DNA from: an uncultured Senegalimassilia sp.
GTDB taxonomy: Bacteria > Actinomycetota > Coriobacteriia > Coriobacteriales > Eggerthellaceae
Direction: 5' to 3'
Assembly: GCF_934636665.1 (NCBI RefSeq)
Contig: NZ_CAKUAT010000012.1
Span: 1 to 64,000, forward strand
DNA length: 64,000 bases
Shown: positions 1 to 9,444 of the stretch, in pieces
How the letters are laid out: the number at the start of each line of letters is the position of its first letter
Numbering within the stretch: the stretch's first letter is position 1
Made by a program: the position numbers and the translations under genes
The notes under the pieces: model-generated
Database searches by the model: none
Told to the model about the DNA's origin: nothing
The model's input: the letters and a program-made list of their open reading frames with translations, nothing else

Positions 1-476
1 GCTGCAGCCCGCCCCCGAGGCGCTCACGGCCATAGAGGGGTCGACGGAGCTGGCCAGCCGGTAGGTGCCGTCGGCGACGGCGCGGGGCAGCGCCGCGCCG
101 TCGATCAGCCACGCCTGGGCGGCGGTGCCGTTGGCCCCGTAGAGCCATACCTCGTTGCCCTCCCAGGCGCCGCGCGAGCGCAGGTCGAGCGCCAGCCCCG
201 AGGCGGACGTTATAGACCAGCCGCCCTCGCACTCGGACAGGCGCCACAGCTGGGGGGCCGAGCCGTCGGCGTCGGCCAGCACGGCGGCGTTGCCCGACTC
301 GGTGAGCAGCCTGCCGCCCGACGATATGCGGTAGAGGCCCGTGGCGGAGTCGCGCTCGAACGCCAGGGTCGCCGCGCCCGACGCGATGCTGCAGCCCGCC
401 CCCGAGGCGCTCACGGCCATAGAGGGGTCGACGGAGCTGGCCAGCCGGTAGGTGCCGTCGGCGAGCGTGCGTGAGG
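1..476 (-). repeat. Near-identical tandem copies of a 129-residue ricin-type lectin module
   Basis: The DNA at 1-80 recurs almost base for base at 388-467, an offset of 387 bp or exactly 129 codons. The unit begins with DGTYRLASSVDPSMAVSASG and carries alternating hydrophobic and QLW/QAW motifs typical of the beta-trefoil ricin fold. Near identity at DNA level implies recent duplication or ongoing homogenisation, and more copies probably lie left of the window. Confidence 0.8.
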
Positions 477-3400
477 GCATCGTTGGGGTTTCGGAATATT
501 TAGCTGCGAAATCGTACTTCGCAGACCACTTGTTGCTCGATTGCGTGGTGACGTTGGAAATGGCGGTGAGGCCGACCTTGGCGTTACTTGCCTTCCATTC
601 ACGTTGATCCATCGCATAGGCGACGATGCCGTTTTGTATCCCGGAGATGCTGGGCGGGAAGGATTGGTTATCGGCGTCGATGCTGAATTCGGTCTCCCTG
701 GCATCGAGATGCTGCTGGATGCGGCCGGCATATGCTTCCGCCCATTCGTTAGCCTTGCCGTTGCGGACGAAGTAGTTGTTGGACAGGTCGGTGGAGCGGT
801 AGGCGTAGCCTTCTGCCTGGTAGTTCTTCGTGTGGTCGCTGTGGGCGATGGCCATCAGCTCGTCGGTTAGGCCGAAGTAGAGGTGACGCTGATCGAGGTC
901 GCCGTACCAGTTGTCGCTTGTGTCGTCCCAGGTGAGGTCGATCTGGCACCACTTGCCGTCGATCTTCACGGCGTTCCAGGTGTGGCCATTGCCTTCAATG
1001 CGGCCGTTGGCGATGTCGGCGGCATTCAGCAGTTTGGCGTAGATGCGCTGGTAGCTTTCGCACGTGCCTTGATGGCGGGTGAGGCCGCTTTCCGCGCTGC
1101 ACCAGTTGAGGTTGTGGTCGTATTCCAGCTGGTTGAGCGTCCAATCGTGCAGCCACAGGGCGCGCGCGTAGTCGGACCCGTCGGTCTCGGCGTTGCATTT
1201 GTCGACTGCGGATTTCACGATGGTGCTGACCGCCGGATAGGCGTCGTCGTTTGCGCTTGCAAATACGTTTGCGCGCAGGTAGTACACGCCGGCTGTTTTG
1301 TCCATCAGGTAAAAGCGCAGGTAGTAAGTGCCGCTTGCGGTCATTTCGAACTGGTAATCGTGCGATGCGCATTCGCCGGTGTATTGCTGCCATTGGTTGC
1401 GACTGGGGTCGGCAACGCTTTCGTTGTTGCCATCGGGATCCATATACGTCGGCGCATCCATACGGAACTGGTACGCACCGCTTCCGCCCGTTGCAGATAC
1501 ATGGAACGTGGTCTCCTGGCCGAGCTTCGGGTCGTTCCACTGGACGGTGAGCATGATATCGCCGCTTTGCGCGGTAGTGCTGTGCTGGTAGTTCGCAGCC
1601 GCGTTCGTCGGCTTGATTTCAAACGGGATTGCGCAGGTGCCGCTGTAGTTCTGGCTGTTCGCGGTCACGATAGCGGTTGCCTGGCCGATGGCGACGTTGT
1701 TCTCGTAGGTGACGGTGTACTGGTCGCTCGGCACCGTTGACGACGTGACGGTGGGCATCACGGGATTGCCCGTGTAACGAATGTCGGTGTCCTCGATGCT
1801 GAACATGCTGGCGTCGATCGGCTGTGTTGCGTGGACCGTTACCTCGATGCCGGAGACGGTGCTGTAGTTCGCCGTGTCGGCCGGGGTGTATGTCGCGGTA
1901 TATGTCGGCCATCCTGGCGTATCGATGGTTGCGGACGCATCGCCTTCCCAGGCGAAGCCTTCGGGCAGGGCGATGTCGGACAGTTTTTGGCCGCAGGTTG
2001 CTGTGAGTCCCTTAACTTCAGGGTAGTTCGGGGTTGCTTTGACGATATCGTACGGGAGTTCCATCGACCCGGCATAGCGCCCAGCGCCTGCGATGGTGAT
2101 GGCGGCGGTGCTCACCTTCGTGTTGTTTGCGTACGCCACGGTGTAGTCGCGGCCCTGCTTGAGGGTCGAGGTCACTTTCTTCTCGATAGGCGATCCCGTG
2201 TAGGTGACGTCATCGGGATTGTAGAAGAACGGGAATTGGGTGACGTCAAGCTGCGACTCATACGTTGCCGCAACGTTGGCGGGAACGTTGATGGGCGCGT
2301 AGATTTCGTTAGAGGCAGTATTGATCCAATTGCCGGTAGCCCTGCTCCCACCGGGCTCGGGGAAGCTCACCGCGCATTTGTCACCAACGGTAATGCGCTC
2401 GAGGGAGGGGCAGTTATCGAACATCCTCGAAAGGGCATTCGGGTCCTTGCCGAGTTTCGACATGTCAAAGGATGAGATGTCTATAGCTTGAAGCTTCGTG
2501 CACTGCGCAAACATCGAATCCATATCGGTGGCGCTTGTCGTGTCAATGCCTGCTAAATCGACAGTTGCAAGGGAGGAGCATCCCTTGAACGCGTTGGCGA
2601 AGTTCGCTACGTGTGACGTGTCGATTCCGGCAAGGCTAATGGTCTCTAAGCGCTTGCAGTCCGAGAACATACTGGAGATTGTGGTTACGTTGGAAGTGTC
2701 AAGCGGCGAAATGTCGACGCTTTCAAGCGACCCGCAGTTGCTGAACATTGCGCTTATGCTGGTTACTTTCGGCGTTTTGATGCCTGTCAGATTGATGCGT
2801 TCCAGGCTCTTGCAACCGGAGAACATGCTTGTCATCTTGGCAACGTTGGACGCGTCTACGTTTGAGAGATTGGCATCTTTTAGAGCTTTGCAGCCGGAGA
2901 ACATGCTTGCCATGTCGGTAACGTTGGGTGCGTTAAGGTTCGAAAGGTCGATGCATGATAGAGATTCGCAGTTTGCGAACATTGCCGCCATGCTCGTTAC
3001 GTTTGATGTGTCTAGCTTTGAGAGGTCAATGTTATCGAGGGATTTGCAGTCATGAAACATAGATGTCATGTTGGTTGTGCGCGAAGAGTTCAGATTTGAG
3101 AGATTAATGTTCTTGAGTGATTCGCAGCCAAAGAATAGCATGACCATGCTGGTTACGTTGGACGTATTGATTCCTTGAAGGTTGATGCTTTCGAGTGACT
3201 TGCAGGATCCAAACATGTTGGTCATATCGGTGACGCTCGACATATCTAGTCCCGAGAGGCTTATGTTCTTGAGCGATTCGCAACCGTAAAACATCCAAGC
3301 AACATTGGTAACGTTGGCAGTTTTGAGCGCGGACAGATCGACGGAGCCGAGGTTTTTGCAGCCTTGGAACATGCTGCTCATATCGGTGACGTTGGTCGTG

Positions 3401-4143
3401 ATCAGCTGCGAGAGATCTACGGATTCTAGCGATTGGCAGCCAGAAAACATGCTTCTCATATCCGTGACGTTGGAAGTGTCGATGCCTAATAGATTGACGG
3501 ACTTCAAATTCTTGCAGTCGGCGAATATGCCACGCATGCTTGTGACGTTCGACATATCAAGCTGCGATAAATCTACGCTTTGAAGCGACGTGCAGCCATA
3601 AAACAAGTTGCGCAGATCTTTTGCTTGAGACGTATCAAGTTGAGAGAGATCGGCATGCTCGATGAGGTCAGGATACGCCTTCCAGGATTCGTACTTTAGG
3701 TTTGAATCGGTACGCTCGGCAATGCGTATAACAAGGGTGCCGTCTGCCGTGATCATCCATTTGAAGCGGTTTTCGATTCTCCAGTCAACGCGAGGCGCAT
3801 CGTTGCTCGCTGAATCGGTGTCGCTCTGGAGGACGGTGGCCGAGTCGTCGTCCGCGTTCTCGTTGCTTGGCGACGCATTGCTTGTTGCGTTTATATCAGA
3901 GGGGGAACACTCGGGTGTTTGATTTGGCGTTTCGCTTGAGGTATTGGAGGCGGCGCTGATTTGATCGTTTGCCTGGGTTTGGCCCGACGTAGTTTCGGTT
4001 GGGCTCTCGTTAGGTTTGCTGGCGCTTTGCGTAGCGGGTTCTGACGTACTGTCGATTCCTGCAAACGCGGGTGACGGGATAAGACCAACCGACATCACGA
4101 CCGAGAGCGCGATGGAAAGGACGCAGGAAGCAGGCTTACGCAT
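1..4143 (-). CDS. Secreted DUF285-repeat / transglutaminase-like / ricin-lectin surface protein, 3' part outside window
   Basis: One open frame runs on the minus strand from the ATG at 4143 to the window edge (1381 codons, no stop), preceded by an AAAGGGG-type ribosome site. Residues 1-27 are a signal peptide ending in AFA, followed by a Ser/Thr/Asn-rich linker. Residues about 165-580 hold some 16 repeats of 26 residues of the type LDTSNVTSMxxMFxxCxSL, the DUF285/BspA-like pattern. Then come Ig-like segments with YTG and DYTVAYANN motifs. A transglutaminase-like core follows with Cys1028, His1054 and Asp1069 in the usual order and spacing. From about residue 1223 ricin-type lectin repeats begin. 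The role is inferred as host or polymer binding at the cell surface; the anchor would lie beyond the edge. Confidence 0.9.
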   Translation of the reverse strand, partial: MRKPASCVLSIALSVVMSVGLIPSPAFAGIDSTSEPATQSASKPNESPTETTSGQTQANDQISAASNTSSETPNQTPECSPSDINATSNASPSNENADDDSATVLQSDTDSASNDAPRVDWRIENRFKWMITADGTLVIRIAERTDSNLKYESWKAYPDLIEHADLSQLDTSQAKDLRNLFYGCTSLQSVDLSQLDMSNVTSMRGIFADCKNLKSVNLLGIDTSNVTDMRSMFSGCQSLESVDLSQLITTNVTDMSSMFQGCKNLGSVDLSALKTANVTNVAWMFYGCESLKNISLSGLDMSSVTDMTNMFGSCKSLESINLQGINTSNVTSMVMLFFGCESLKNINLSNLNSSRTTNMTSMFHDCKSLDNIDLSKLDTSNVTSMAAMFANCESLSCIDLSNLNAPNVTDMASMFSGCKALKDANLSNVDASNVAKMTSMFSGCKSLERINLTGIKTPKVTSISAMFSNCGSLESVDISPLDTSNVTTISSMFSDCKRLETISLAGIDTSHVANFANAFKGCSSLATVDLAGIDTTSATDMDSMFAQCTKLQAIDISSFDMSKLGKDPNALSRMFDNCPSLERITVGDKCAVSFPEPGGSRATGNWINTASNEIYAPINVPANVAATYESQLDVTQFPFFYNPDDVTYTGSPIEKKVTSTLKQGRDYTVAYANNTKVSTAAITIAGAGRYAGSMELPYDIVKATPNYPEVKGLTATCGQKLSDIALPEGFAWEGDASATIDTPGWPTYTATYTPADTANYSTVSGIEVTVHATQPIDASMFSIEDTDIRYTGNPVMPTVTSSTVPSDQYTVTYENNVAIGQATAIVTANSQNYSGTCAIPFEIKPTNAAANYQHSTTAQSGDIMLTVQWNDPKLGQETTFHVSATGGSGAYQFRMDAPTYMDPDGNNESVADPSRNQWQQYTGECASHDYQFEMTASGTYYLRFYLMDKTAGVYYLRANVFASANDDAYPAVSTIVKSAVDKCNAETDGSDYARALWLHDWTLNQLEYDHNLNWCSAESGLTRHQGTCESYQRIYAKLLNAADIANGRIEGNGHTWNAVKIDGKWCQIDLTWDDTSDNWYGDLDQRHLYFGLTDELMAIAHSDHTKNYQAEGYAYRSTDLSNNYFVRNGKANEWAEAYAGRIQQHLDARETEFSIDADNQSFPPSISGIQNGIVAYAMDQREWKASNAKVGLTAISNVTTQSSNKWSAKYDFAAKYSETPTMPSRTLADGTYRLASSVDPSMAVSASGAGCSIASGAATLAFERDSATGLYRISSGGRLLTESGNAAVLADADGSAPQLWRLSECEGGWSITSASGLALDLRSRGAWEGNEVWLYGANGTAAQAWLIDGAALPRAVADGTYRLASSVDPSMAVSASGAGCS

Positions 4144-4687
4144 AACGGCCCCTTTTCTGTAATCGGAACAGGTACGATTCTGCAAGCGTACGGCTATTTC
4201 AACGATTGCAGTATAAACGAAAAACCGCAGGTTGTTGCCGAGTTCGGCGTGTTTCGAGGGCGTGGCAAGCATTTGCTGTTCCAAGCGATGTTACGAACGT
4301 AGGCTGGTGATTTCTTGTTGCTTTGCGGCGGCAGTTCGGGACTGTTTGCCGAGAGGCTGCTTGTTGCATGGGTGGGTGCTGTTGGTGTGGGTTTGAGTGC
4401 TGTATAGGGACGGCGACGGCCGATGCGGGTGAAGTTGCGGAGCGGATTGGAGATGCGAGGGTCTGGCTGATTCCGCGCAACGGTCGAGTGCGTTGTTTGC
4501 GGTGTGCGGCGCAATCGACCTATGTAGGGGGTCTCCCTATCGCGAGGTGTCCGAAGGTGGTGCCCCTGGAGCCCTCGCGCTTCCTGGATATCTTAGCGAT
4601 TGAGGTGTATCCATTCTCAGCTGGCGTATAGAATGGGTTGCGGGCGTGGCGGTTGCCCGCAACCGATTTCCTGATTAATCGACGACA
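4144..4687. other. Intergenic region with a strong hairpin
   Basis: No convincing gene is seen. The left part should carry the promoter of the surface-protein gene reading left. At 4633-4661 there is a perfect inverted repeat (arms GGTTGCGGGC and GCCCGCAACC) just before the next gene. It is not followed by a clear T-run, so it may be an attenuator or repeat relic rather than a terminator. Confidence 0.5.
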
Positions 4688-5725
4688 GTGGCAACCGCGG
4701 CGATTGATCGGGCAGTTGGCATGTTCACGAGTGAAGCGGCGGCCTTGTTCGGCGATGTGTTGAGGTATATTGCAGCGAATGCGGACGACCTATCGATTGG
4801 AGCCATGATGCAGCAAAAACAAGCGATGCGTTCTCTGTCCGTCTATAAAGCCATCCTCAATGAAAGAGGAGATCCAACTAATCTGATCTCAGTTAACGAT
4901 GTTGGGCATTATACGTTAGCTGAACAATTTGCTCGTTTTCTTGAGAAGAGAGCAAATCAGATATTAGATACTAAGAGAACCTCGAAGCATATCATCCTTA
5001 AGTCCTGTGAAAGGCTGGATGACTCGCTCCTCGTGAGGCTCGTTTCAGGTGCGTCTGGCGAGCACGTCGATGTTGTTGACGTGCAGTCTGCTGAGGTTGA
5101 CTACTCGTATGATGGCGATAAGGCATCAATGGTTGAAACGCGTTTGTATTTGTCTTGCGCGCATGGTGACACCTATATGCTTATTTGTGTTGAGCACGCA
5201 AATAATGGAGCAGGAGAAACTGTTTTGTTCGAGCCCTTTAAGGGCTATCTTGCTCAAGTCGTTCCGAATGTTGTTATTAGCTACGAGCCGGTTTTGGAGG
5301 CCGAGGTCCTCGAATCGTTTAATCAGGTTGAATCTGTTGTCGTGAAGAAATACCTCGAACCAAGTGACCCTTCAACGGCTCTTGTAAGAGAGGGCGACTA
5401 CATTGAGGTGAAGTTAGGACACAAGCGTGGCAGGCCGTTCAGTATGGCGATTCTAAAGGAATTGCTTTCTGGCAATATGCGCGCAACCACGTTGTATGGG
5501 CTTCAAGGCGGAATCATCGAAGATGAAGGCGCGATGACGACCGTTTCGCTAAAAGGACCTAATTCGGCAAAAGGGAAATTCGTGATTGGGCAAGGGTTGC
5601 GTTCGAAAGTCCATGAAGTTTTAAACGAAAAGGGCAAACCGGTTCTTTCGGATGATGAGTTTGTGGACAGATGCGCCTCTCGATGCCAAGAGATCGGGAG
5701 GCGGCTAGGACGTGAGCGGTTATAA
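4688..5725 (+). CDS. Unknown 345-aa protein paired with a membrane protein
   Basis: A soluble protein without signal peptide or membrane segments. I do not recognise the family. The annotated start is GTG with no obvious ribosome site; an in-frame ATG at 4721 is a plausible alternative. Base composition falls from the GC-rich upstream DNA to a more AT-rich style shortly after the start, as in the next genes, which suggests acquired DNA. The stop is 15 bp before a four-helix membrane protein, so the two probably form an operon. The layout (soluble protein plus small membrane protein, next to nuclease/ATPase defence genes) resembles two-gene abortive systems such as Kiwa, but I see no DUF4868 signature and do not assign it. 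Confidence 0.65.
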   Translation: MATAAIDRAVGMFTSEAAALFGDVLRYIAANADDLSIGAMMQQKQAMRSLSVYKAILNERGDPTNLISVNDVGHYTLAEQFARFLEKRANQILDTKRTSKHIILKSCERLDDSLLVRLVSGASGEHVDVVDVQSAEVDYSYDGDKASMVETRLYLSCAHGDTYMLICVEHANNGAGETVLFEPFKGYLAQVVPNVVISYEPVLEAEVLESFNQVESVVVKKYLEPSDPSTALVREGDYIEVKLGHKRGRPFSMAILKELLSGNMRATTLYGLQGGIIEDEGAMTTVSLKGPNSAKGKFVIGQGLRSKVHEVLNEKGKPVLSDDEFVDRCASRCQEIGRRLGRERL

Positions 5726-5740
5726 CCTGAAAGAGCTCCC

Positions 5741-6277
5741 ATGGGTAAAGCTGGCATAGGAAGAATATTCAAGGATTACTGCGATACGTTGCGCACGGGT
5801 GTGTACCGCAATCGTAATTGGAGAGACTATGTTACGCATTTTGCTATTCCGGCAATTGTCGCCATTGCGATTTTTGTAGCGCCGCAGTCTGTGTCGTCCT
5901 CGATTCGTTCATGCTTTGGGAATGCGATAACTGCACTTTCGATTGTGTCCGCTCTGCTGTGCGGACTTGCCGTGGCAGTGTTTCAGTTGAGGGTTCAGAT
6001 ATCGTCCGGCTCAAGCGGCCTTGAAGTTAGGGATGCAGAGGTCAAGTTAATCGATGAGCTTTTCGCGGCAATCCTTTGGGCGGTTGTAGCTGGTTTCGGC
6101 GCTGCGGGTTTGATGGTGGTTGCGGGTATCGGCGAGTTAGCGAATGTCGTTTGCGACATCGCTACGGCATGTTCGCTCGGGGTTACGTGCAATTTTGTCG
6201 TAGTTGTATGCATGTGCTTGAAGCGGCTAAGCATTGCATATCGTCTTGCGAGCAAAGAGTGGGGAAGAAAGGGCTAG
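5741..6277 (+). CDS. Small four-helix membrane protein, unknown
   Basis: A 178-aa protein with about four hydrophobic segments (near residues 32-52, 60-82, 105-130 and 138-160) joined by short polar loops, and a basic C-terminus ending SKEWGRKG. It starts at ATG 15 bp after the preceding stop and is likely cotranscribed with it. No enzyme motif is visible. By context it could be a membrane effector or a partner of the 345-aa protein. Family unknown. Confidence 0.65.
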   Translation: MGKAGIGRIFKDYCDTLRTGVYRNRNWRDYVTHFAIPAIVAIAIFVAPQSVSSSIRSCFGNAITALSIVSALLCGLAVAVFQLRVQISSGSSGLEVRDAEVKLIDELFAAILWAVVAGFGAAGLMVVAGIGELANVVCDIATACSLGVTCNFVVVVCMCLKRLSIAYRLASKEWGRKG

Positions 6278-6388
6278 CTGCTTTCGGCCGCGAATCGATT
6301 CGTGCTTATGGGCTGTTCGATGTGGTCTGCGTTAGCCCGGTGTGTTGCTTCGGGCTGCTTGTTGTGCTGAGTTAGCTGTTGTCGTGAT

Positions 6389-6760
6389 ATGTGCGATGAC
6401 CTGTATGCTGAAAACCTTGGTGTGAACTCATCCCGTAAGAAGAATGGCGAGGCTAGGGAGCTGACCAACGTGAAAGACAAGGTCCTTATAATGATTCTTC
6501 TTTCAGAAAACGGTTGGTATGCTTTCCGGCACGCGGCGGACTACATTGTGAAAGTAATCTTAACGAATGCGATGACCGATGACCTTGCTGCGCACAATCC
6601 GCTTCGCAACAAGATTTGCCATGGCGCGCAGACCGAGTACGGAACTGTAGAACATTCTTTGAAGGCCATACTGGTCACGGATATCGTCATCCGTTTTGGT
6701 GCTGTGATATTTCCTGGCAAAGCAGAGGAAGCACGTGATGGCGAGCCTCAGGTGGTATAG
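6389..6760 (+). CDS. HEPN-like C-terminal domain protein, probably 5'-truncated
   Basis: A 123-aa frame whose second half matches the end of HEPN-fold defence proteins: Arg73-Asn74 and His78 form the Rx4-6H motif in NPLRNKICHG, followed by the usual EYGTxxHSLKAILVTD segment. HEPN domains with this motif are typically RNases. The first 30 residues look unrelated and the domain usually sits at the end of a longer protein, so the gene may be a remnant that lost its N-terminal part. It lies between the membrane pair and the nuclease-ATPase cassette and belongs clearly to neither. Confidence 0.5.
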   Translation: MCDDLYAENLGVNSSRKKNGEARELTNVKDKVLIMILLSENGWYAFRHAADYIVKVILTNAMTDDLAAHNPLRNKICHGAQTEYGTVEHSLKAILVTDIVIRFGAVIFPGKAEEARDGEPQVV

Positions 6761-6922
6761 TGCTTGCTCCGACGACATGCCCTGCGTCTTTTTGCCATAG
6801 GGGATGCTTGTGGTTCGAGGCGTGTGTTACCCATCTGTCATTCTGGGCTATACTGTAAGGCCTAGTAGGAAGACTCATGTATTGCGTGCTTCTCAACCGA
6901 TTCCAAAGGGTTATTTGGCGTA

Positions 6923-7957
6923 ATGACAGCTATCGATCGAAATGCCGCAGAATCTGCTTTTGGATGGCAGTTCCAAGTTCATGCGGCAATAGTTCTTGCC
7001 TTGAAAAATATTGAAGACATGTCCTCAATAGAGGTTGAGGGGGACATGGAGGACATCGAGATTGAGCTTCAGAACGGTATGAGGGTATATTGTCAGGCAA
7101 AAGCTCATTACAAGGCAAATGAACCGGGTGCTGGGTCGACAAGGCGTTTATCCGAAGCGATGGAAACTCTGGTGGACGATCTGCGCAAAGCAGATTGCAT
7201 GAAGGCGGTATATGTTACGAACGATCGCCTGCTCTTCGGCAAACGAATTAACGCAGATAATTTTAGTGATGGCGCTTTCTATGGTTTCTACGAGCTTGAG
7301 CCTGAGCAACGAGTTGCTGTAGAAAAACACATCGGAGATACCGTTCTCTTGACCAAGGAGTATGGCCTGCTTTGCTTCTTCGTGCTTCCGTTCTTTGGGA
7401 GTGACGAGGCTACAAAGACGAAAGCGGTAGATGCAGCCATTGCTGCTTTTCTAGGCTCGATTAATTCATCGGATGCTCATGGCGTTATTCCGAGCAGATT
7501 ACGGCGTATATGGGTCCAGTTGCTGGGAGCTGATGCAACGGTAAAGCCAGGGCATCCCAATAAGAGCATTTCCAAGAAAACGTTTATATGGCCAATAGTT
7601 TTCGAGATGTGTGATAAGGCGTCCGTTGGAAACGGCATGCTAGAAATCGATGAGGATGTTCTTGAGGATGTCATGCATCGCTATCGATCGACGATTGATG
7701 GCCAGAGTGATTTGTATAGTGTTTCAACTCGCATAATCTCCGATTATGAACAGTTTCGATGTTCTTCCACAAGCGGCAGTCGGACTCTGTCCGATTTTGT
7801 TTCTGAACGATGGGAGCAGTATGTCGATGTACTTGGTGCAAGCGTAATTTGTGATGATGACGAACGCCGTGCATTTGTTTGGCTTGTTCTATTAAAGGTC
7901 TTGAAGAGGCGATCGGCGATGAGAGAGGTGTCAAATGCCGTTAGACTGCATGATTAG
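6923..7957 (+). CDS. DUF4297-like (Cap4-type) nuclease, effector of an ABC-ATPase defence cassette
   Basis: A 344-aa protein whose first 100 residues fit the DUF4297/Cap4 PD-(D/E)XK fold: GWQFQ at 14-18, an acidic strand (DMEDIEIE, 41-48), then the QAK catalytic motif at 58-60. These nucleases cut dsDNA in several anti-phage systems, including some Lamassu and ABC-three-component types. The C-terminal 200 residues are not recognised and may bind the partner ATPase. The gene overlaps the next by 23 bp, so the two are translationally coupled. A TATACT box near 6850 could be its -10 element. The DNA is more AT-rich than its surroundings. Confidence 0.75.
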   Translation: MTAIDRNAAESAFGWQFQVHAAIVLALKNIEDMSSIEVEGDMEDIEIELQNGMRVYCQAKAHYKANEPGAGSTRRLSEAMETLVDDLRKADCMKAVYVTNDRLLFGKRINADNFSDGAFYGFYELEPEQRVAVEKHIGDTVLLTKEYGLLCFFVLPFFGSDEATKTKAVDAAIAAFLGSINSSDAHGVIPSRLRRIWVQLLGADATVKPGHPNKSISKKTFIWPIVFEMCDKASVGNGMLEIDEDVLEDVMHRYRSTIDGQSDLYSVSTRIISDYEQFRCSSTSGSRTLSDFVSERWEQYVDVLGASVICDDDERRAFVWLVLLKVLKRRSAMREVSNAVRLHD

Positions 7958-9434
7958 GCGTCTCGATATTCGGAACGGAATGTATTCAAAGACGTTCTTC
8001 TTCACTGATGGATTTAACCTTATACAGAGCAATGGCAGGAATTCAGTTGGCAAGACGACGCTGATTCGAGCGGTTTTTTACGCCTTGGGTGAACCAATTG
8101 CAAATACGGTTCAGTTTAAGTTCCCGGATCACGCATTTCGCATTGAGGTGCAACAGGGGAATAAGACTATCATCGGGATAAGGGAGAGGGATAGTTACAG
8201 GATCAGCTCGGGGGATGATCGATTTTCCTGTTATGTGCTCCCTTATGAACTGAATGACGTGCGTAAATCCATATGGGGCTTTGATTCTGAACAGGTAGCC
8301 GAGAATTATCTGGCAGGGATGTTTATTGACCAGGATGAAGGGTGGACTCTCTTAAATCGCGGCAAAGTATCTTGCGGTATAGGCTTCAATATTGAATTGC
8401 TCATTGATGGTCTTTCGGGTGATAAGGCCCTTGATCTGACTCAAGCAATTAAAGGCCTCGACGATCGCATCGAGAGATACAAAACCGTTTCCAGTATTGC
8501 CGGCTTGAAAGAGGAATTAGGCGATAGCCAAATTGGTGAGCAGGCTGCACCGAATTTGCCGGAGGTAGCAGAGGCGTTATCGCGCTTGAGAGTGGAGCGT
8601 AATGCGCTTCAACGTCGCGCAAACTCGGTTAAGAGGGCAATAGCCGAAAACGAGCGATTTGCAGCTTACATTGAAAACCTTGGTTTGCGCGTAACCGTTT
8701 CCCCTGGTGTTGAAGTTGCGGTTACGAAAGAGAACCTCGCGGGATTTGAAGATAGTGTTGACTATCAAATAGCGGAGTTGTCAGCAATGCTGGCTAGCAT
8801 AAAGGCAAAAGACGGTGAGATTTCCGATCTTGAGAACAGAATCAAAGGCGATTCCGTTTTATTTTCTGTTGCTGAGAGCATTGATGATGCTGAAAGACAA
8901 ATCGCACAATTGAACATTCGAAAAGTTGCATTCGAAAAAGCCGTTGATAGCTTGAAGAAGGAGAGAGGCGAAAAAAAACAGCAGCGTAGAGAGCTTCTGG
9001 CTAACGGCAACGAGGTTGCGGATTTTTTGGCTGAAACGATAGCGGGTTATTGCGAGCGACTTGGTGTCGAATCGGATTACTATTCGGATTCAAAAGGAAT
9101 TTTCACATACAAGCTAAAAGACAAAAGCGGGACTCGTCGTTTGCTTCTTGTCCTTGCATTCAGGCTTGGCTACGCAAAGGCGATAGAGCGGTATTGTGGT
9201 ATTCGCCTTCCTTTTATAGTTGACTCGCCTCGTAGCGGCGAGATAGATGAAGATAACTTTAGGCGAATGATGAGCTTGATTCATCGGGAATTGCATGGTT
9301 GGCAGATTGTGGTTGCGTCTATCGGTGAGGTTGGGGTTGAGCCTGCCAACTGCATCGTGATAAAGGAAAAAATGTTAGAGAATTCGTGCATGATAGATGA
9401 TATTGGGCAGTGGGAGCATGGTGCTTTTGCTTAG
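7935..9434 (+). CDS. SMC/ABC-like ATPase of the nuclease-ATPase cassette
   Basis: A 499-aa ABC-class ATPase. Walker A is NGRNSVGKTT at residues 33-42. Residues about 170-370 are a predicted coiled coil rich in E, K, R and L. The C-terminal half gives LLLVLAFRLGYA, then a Walker-B-like FIVDSPRSGEIDEDN and an IVVASIGE strand. This is the architecture of short SMC-like ATPases from Lamassu (LmuB) and ABC-three-component systems, which hold a nuclease partner in check until they sense foreign DNA. Its ATG lies inside the end of the nuclease gene. An IS256 relic starts right after the stop, so a third component could have been lost downstream. Confidence 0.8.
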   Translation: MPLDCMIRRLDIRNGMYSKTFFFTDGFNLIQSNGRNSVGKTTLIRAVFYALGEPIANTVQFKFPDHAFRIEVQQGNKTIIGIRERDSYRISSGDDRFSCYVLPYELNDVRKSIWGFDSEQVAENYLAGMFIDQDEGWTLLNRGKVSCGIGFNIELLIDGLSGDKALDLTQAIKGLDDRIERYKTVSSIAGLKEELGDSQIGEQAAPNLPEVAEALSRLRVERNALQRRANSVKRAIAENERFAAYIENLGLRVTVSPGVEVAVTKENLAGFEDSVDYQIAELSAMLASIKAKDGEISDLENRIKGDSVLFSVAESIDDAERQIAQLNIRKVAFEKAVDSLKKERGEKKQQRRELLANGNEVADFLAETIAGYCERLGVESDYYSDSKGIFTYKLKDKSGTRRLLLVLAFRLGYAKAIERYCGIRLPFIVDSPRSGEIDEDNFRRMMSLIHRELHGWQIVVASIGEVGVEPANCIVIKEKMLENSCMIDDIGQWEHGAFA

Positions 9435-9444
9435 GGTGCTCGTT

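Noticed and set aside
883..1740. Long plus-strand frame of 285 codons
   Set aside because: It is antisense to the continuous minus-strand surface-protein gene, which has a signal peptide, repeats and catalytic residues; the plus frame has no family texture.
2450..3660. Regular 78-bp periodicity, considered as a CRISPR or satellite array
   Set aside because: It is the codon image of 26-residue DUF285 repeats; units diverge in DNA and no spacer structure exists.
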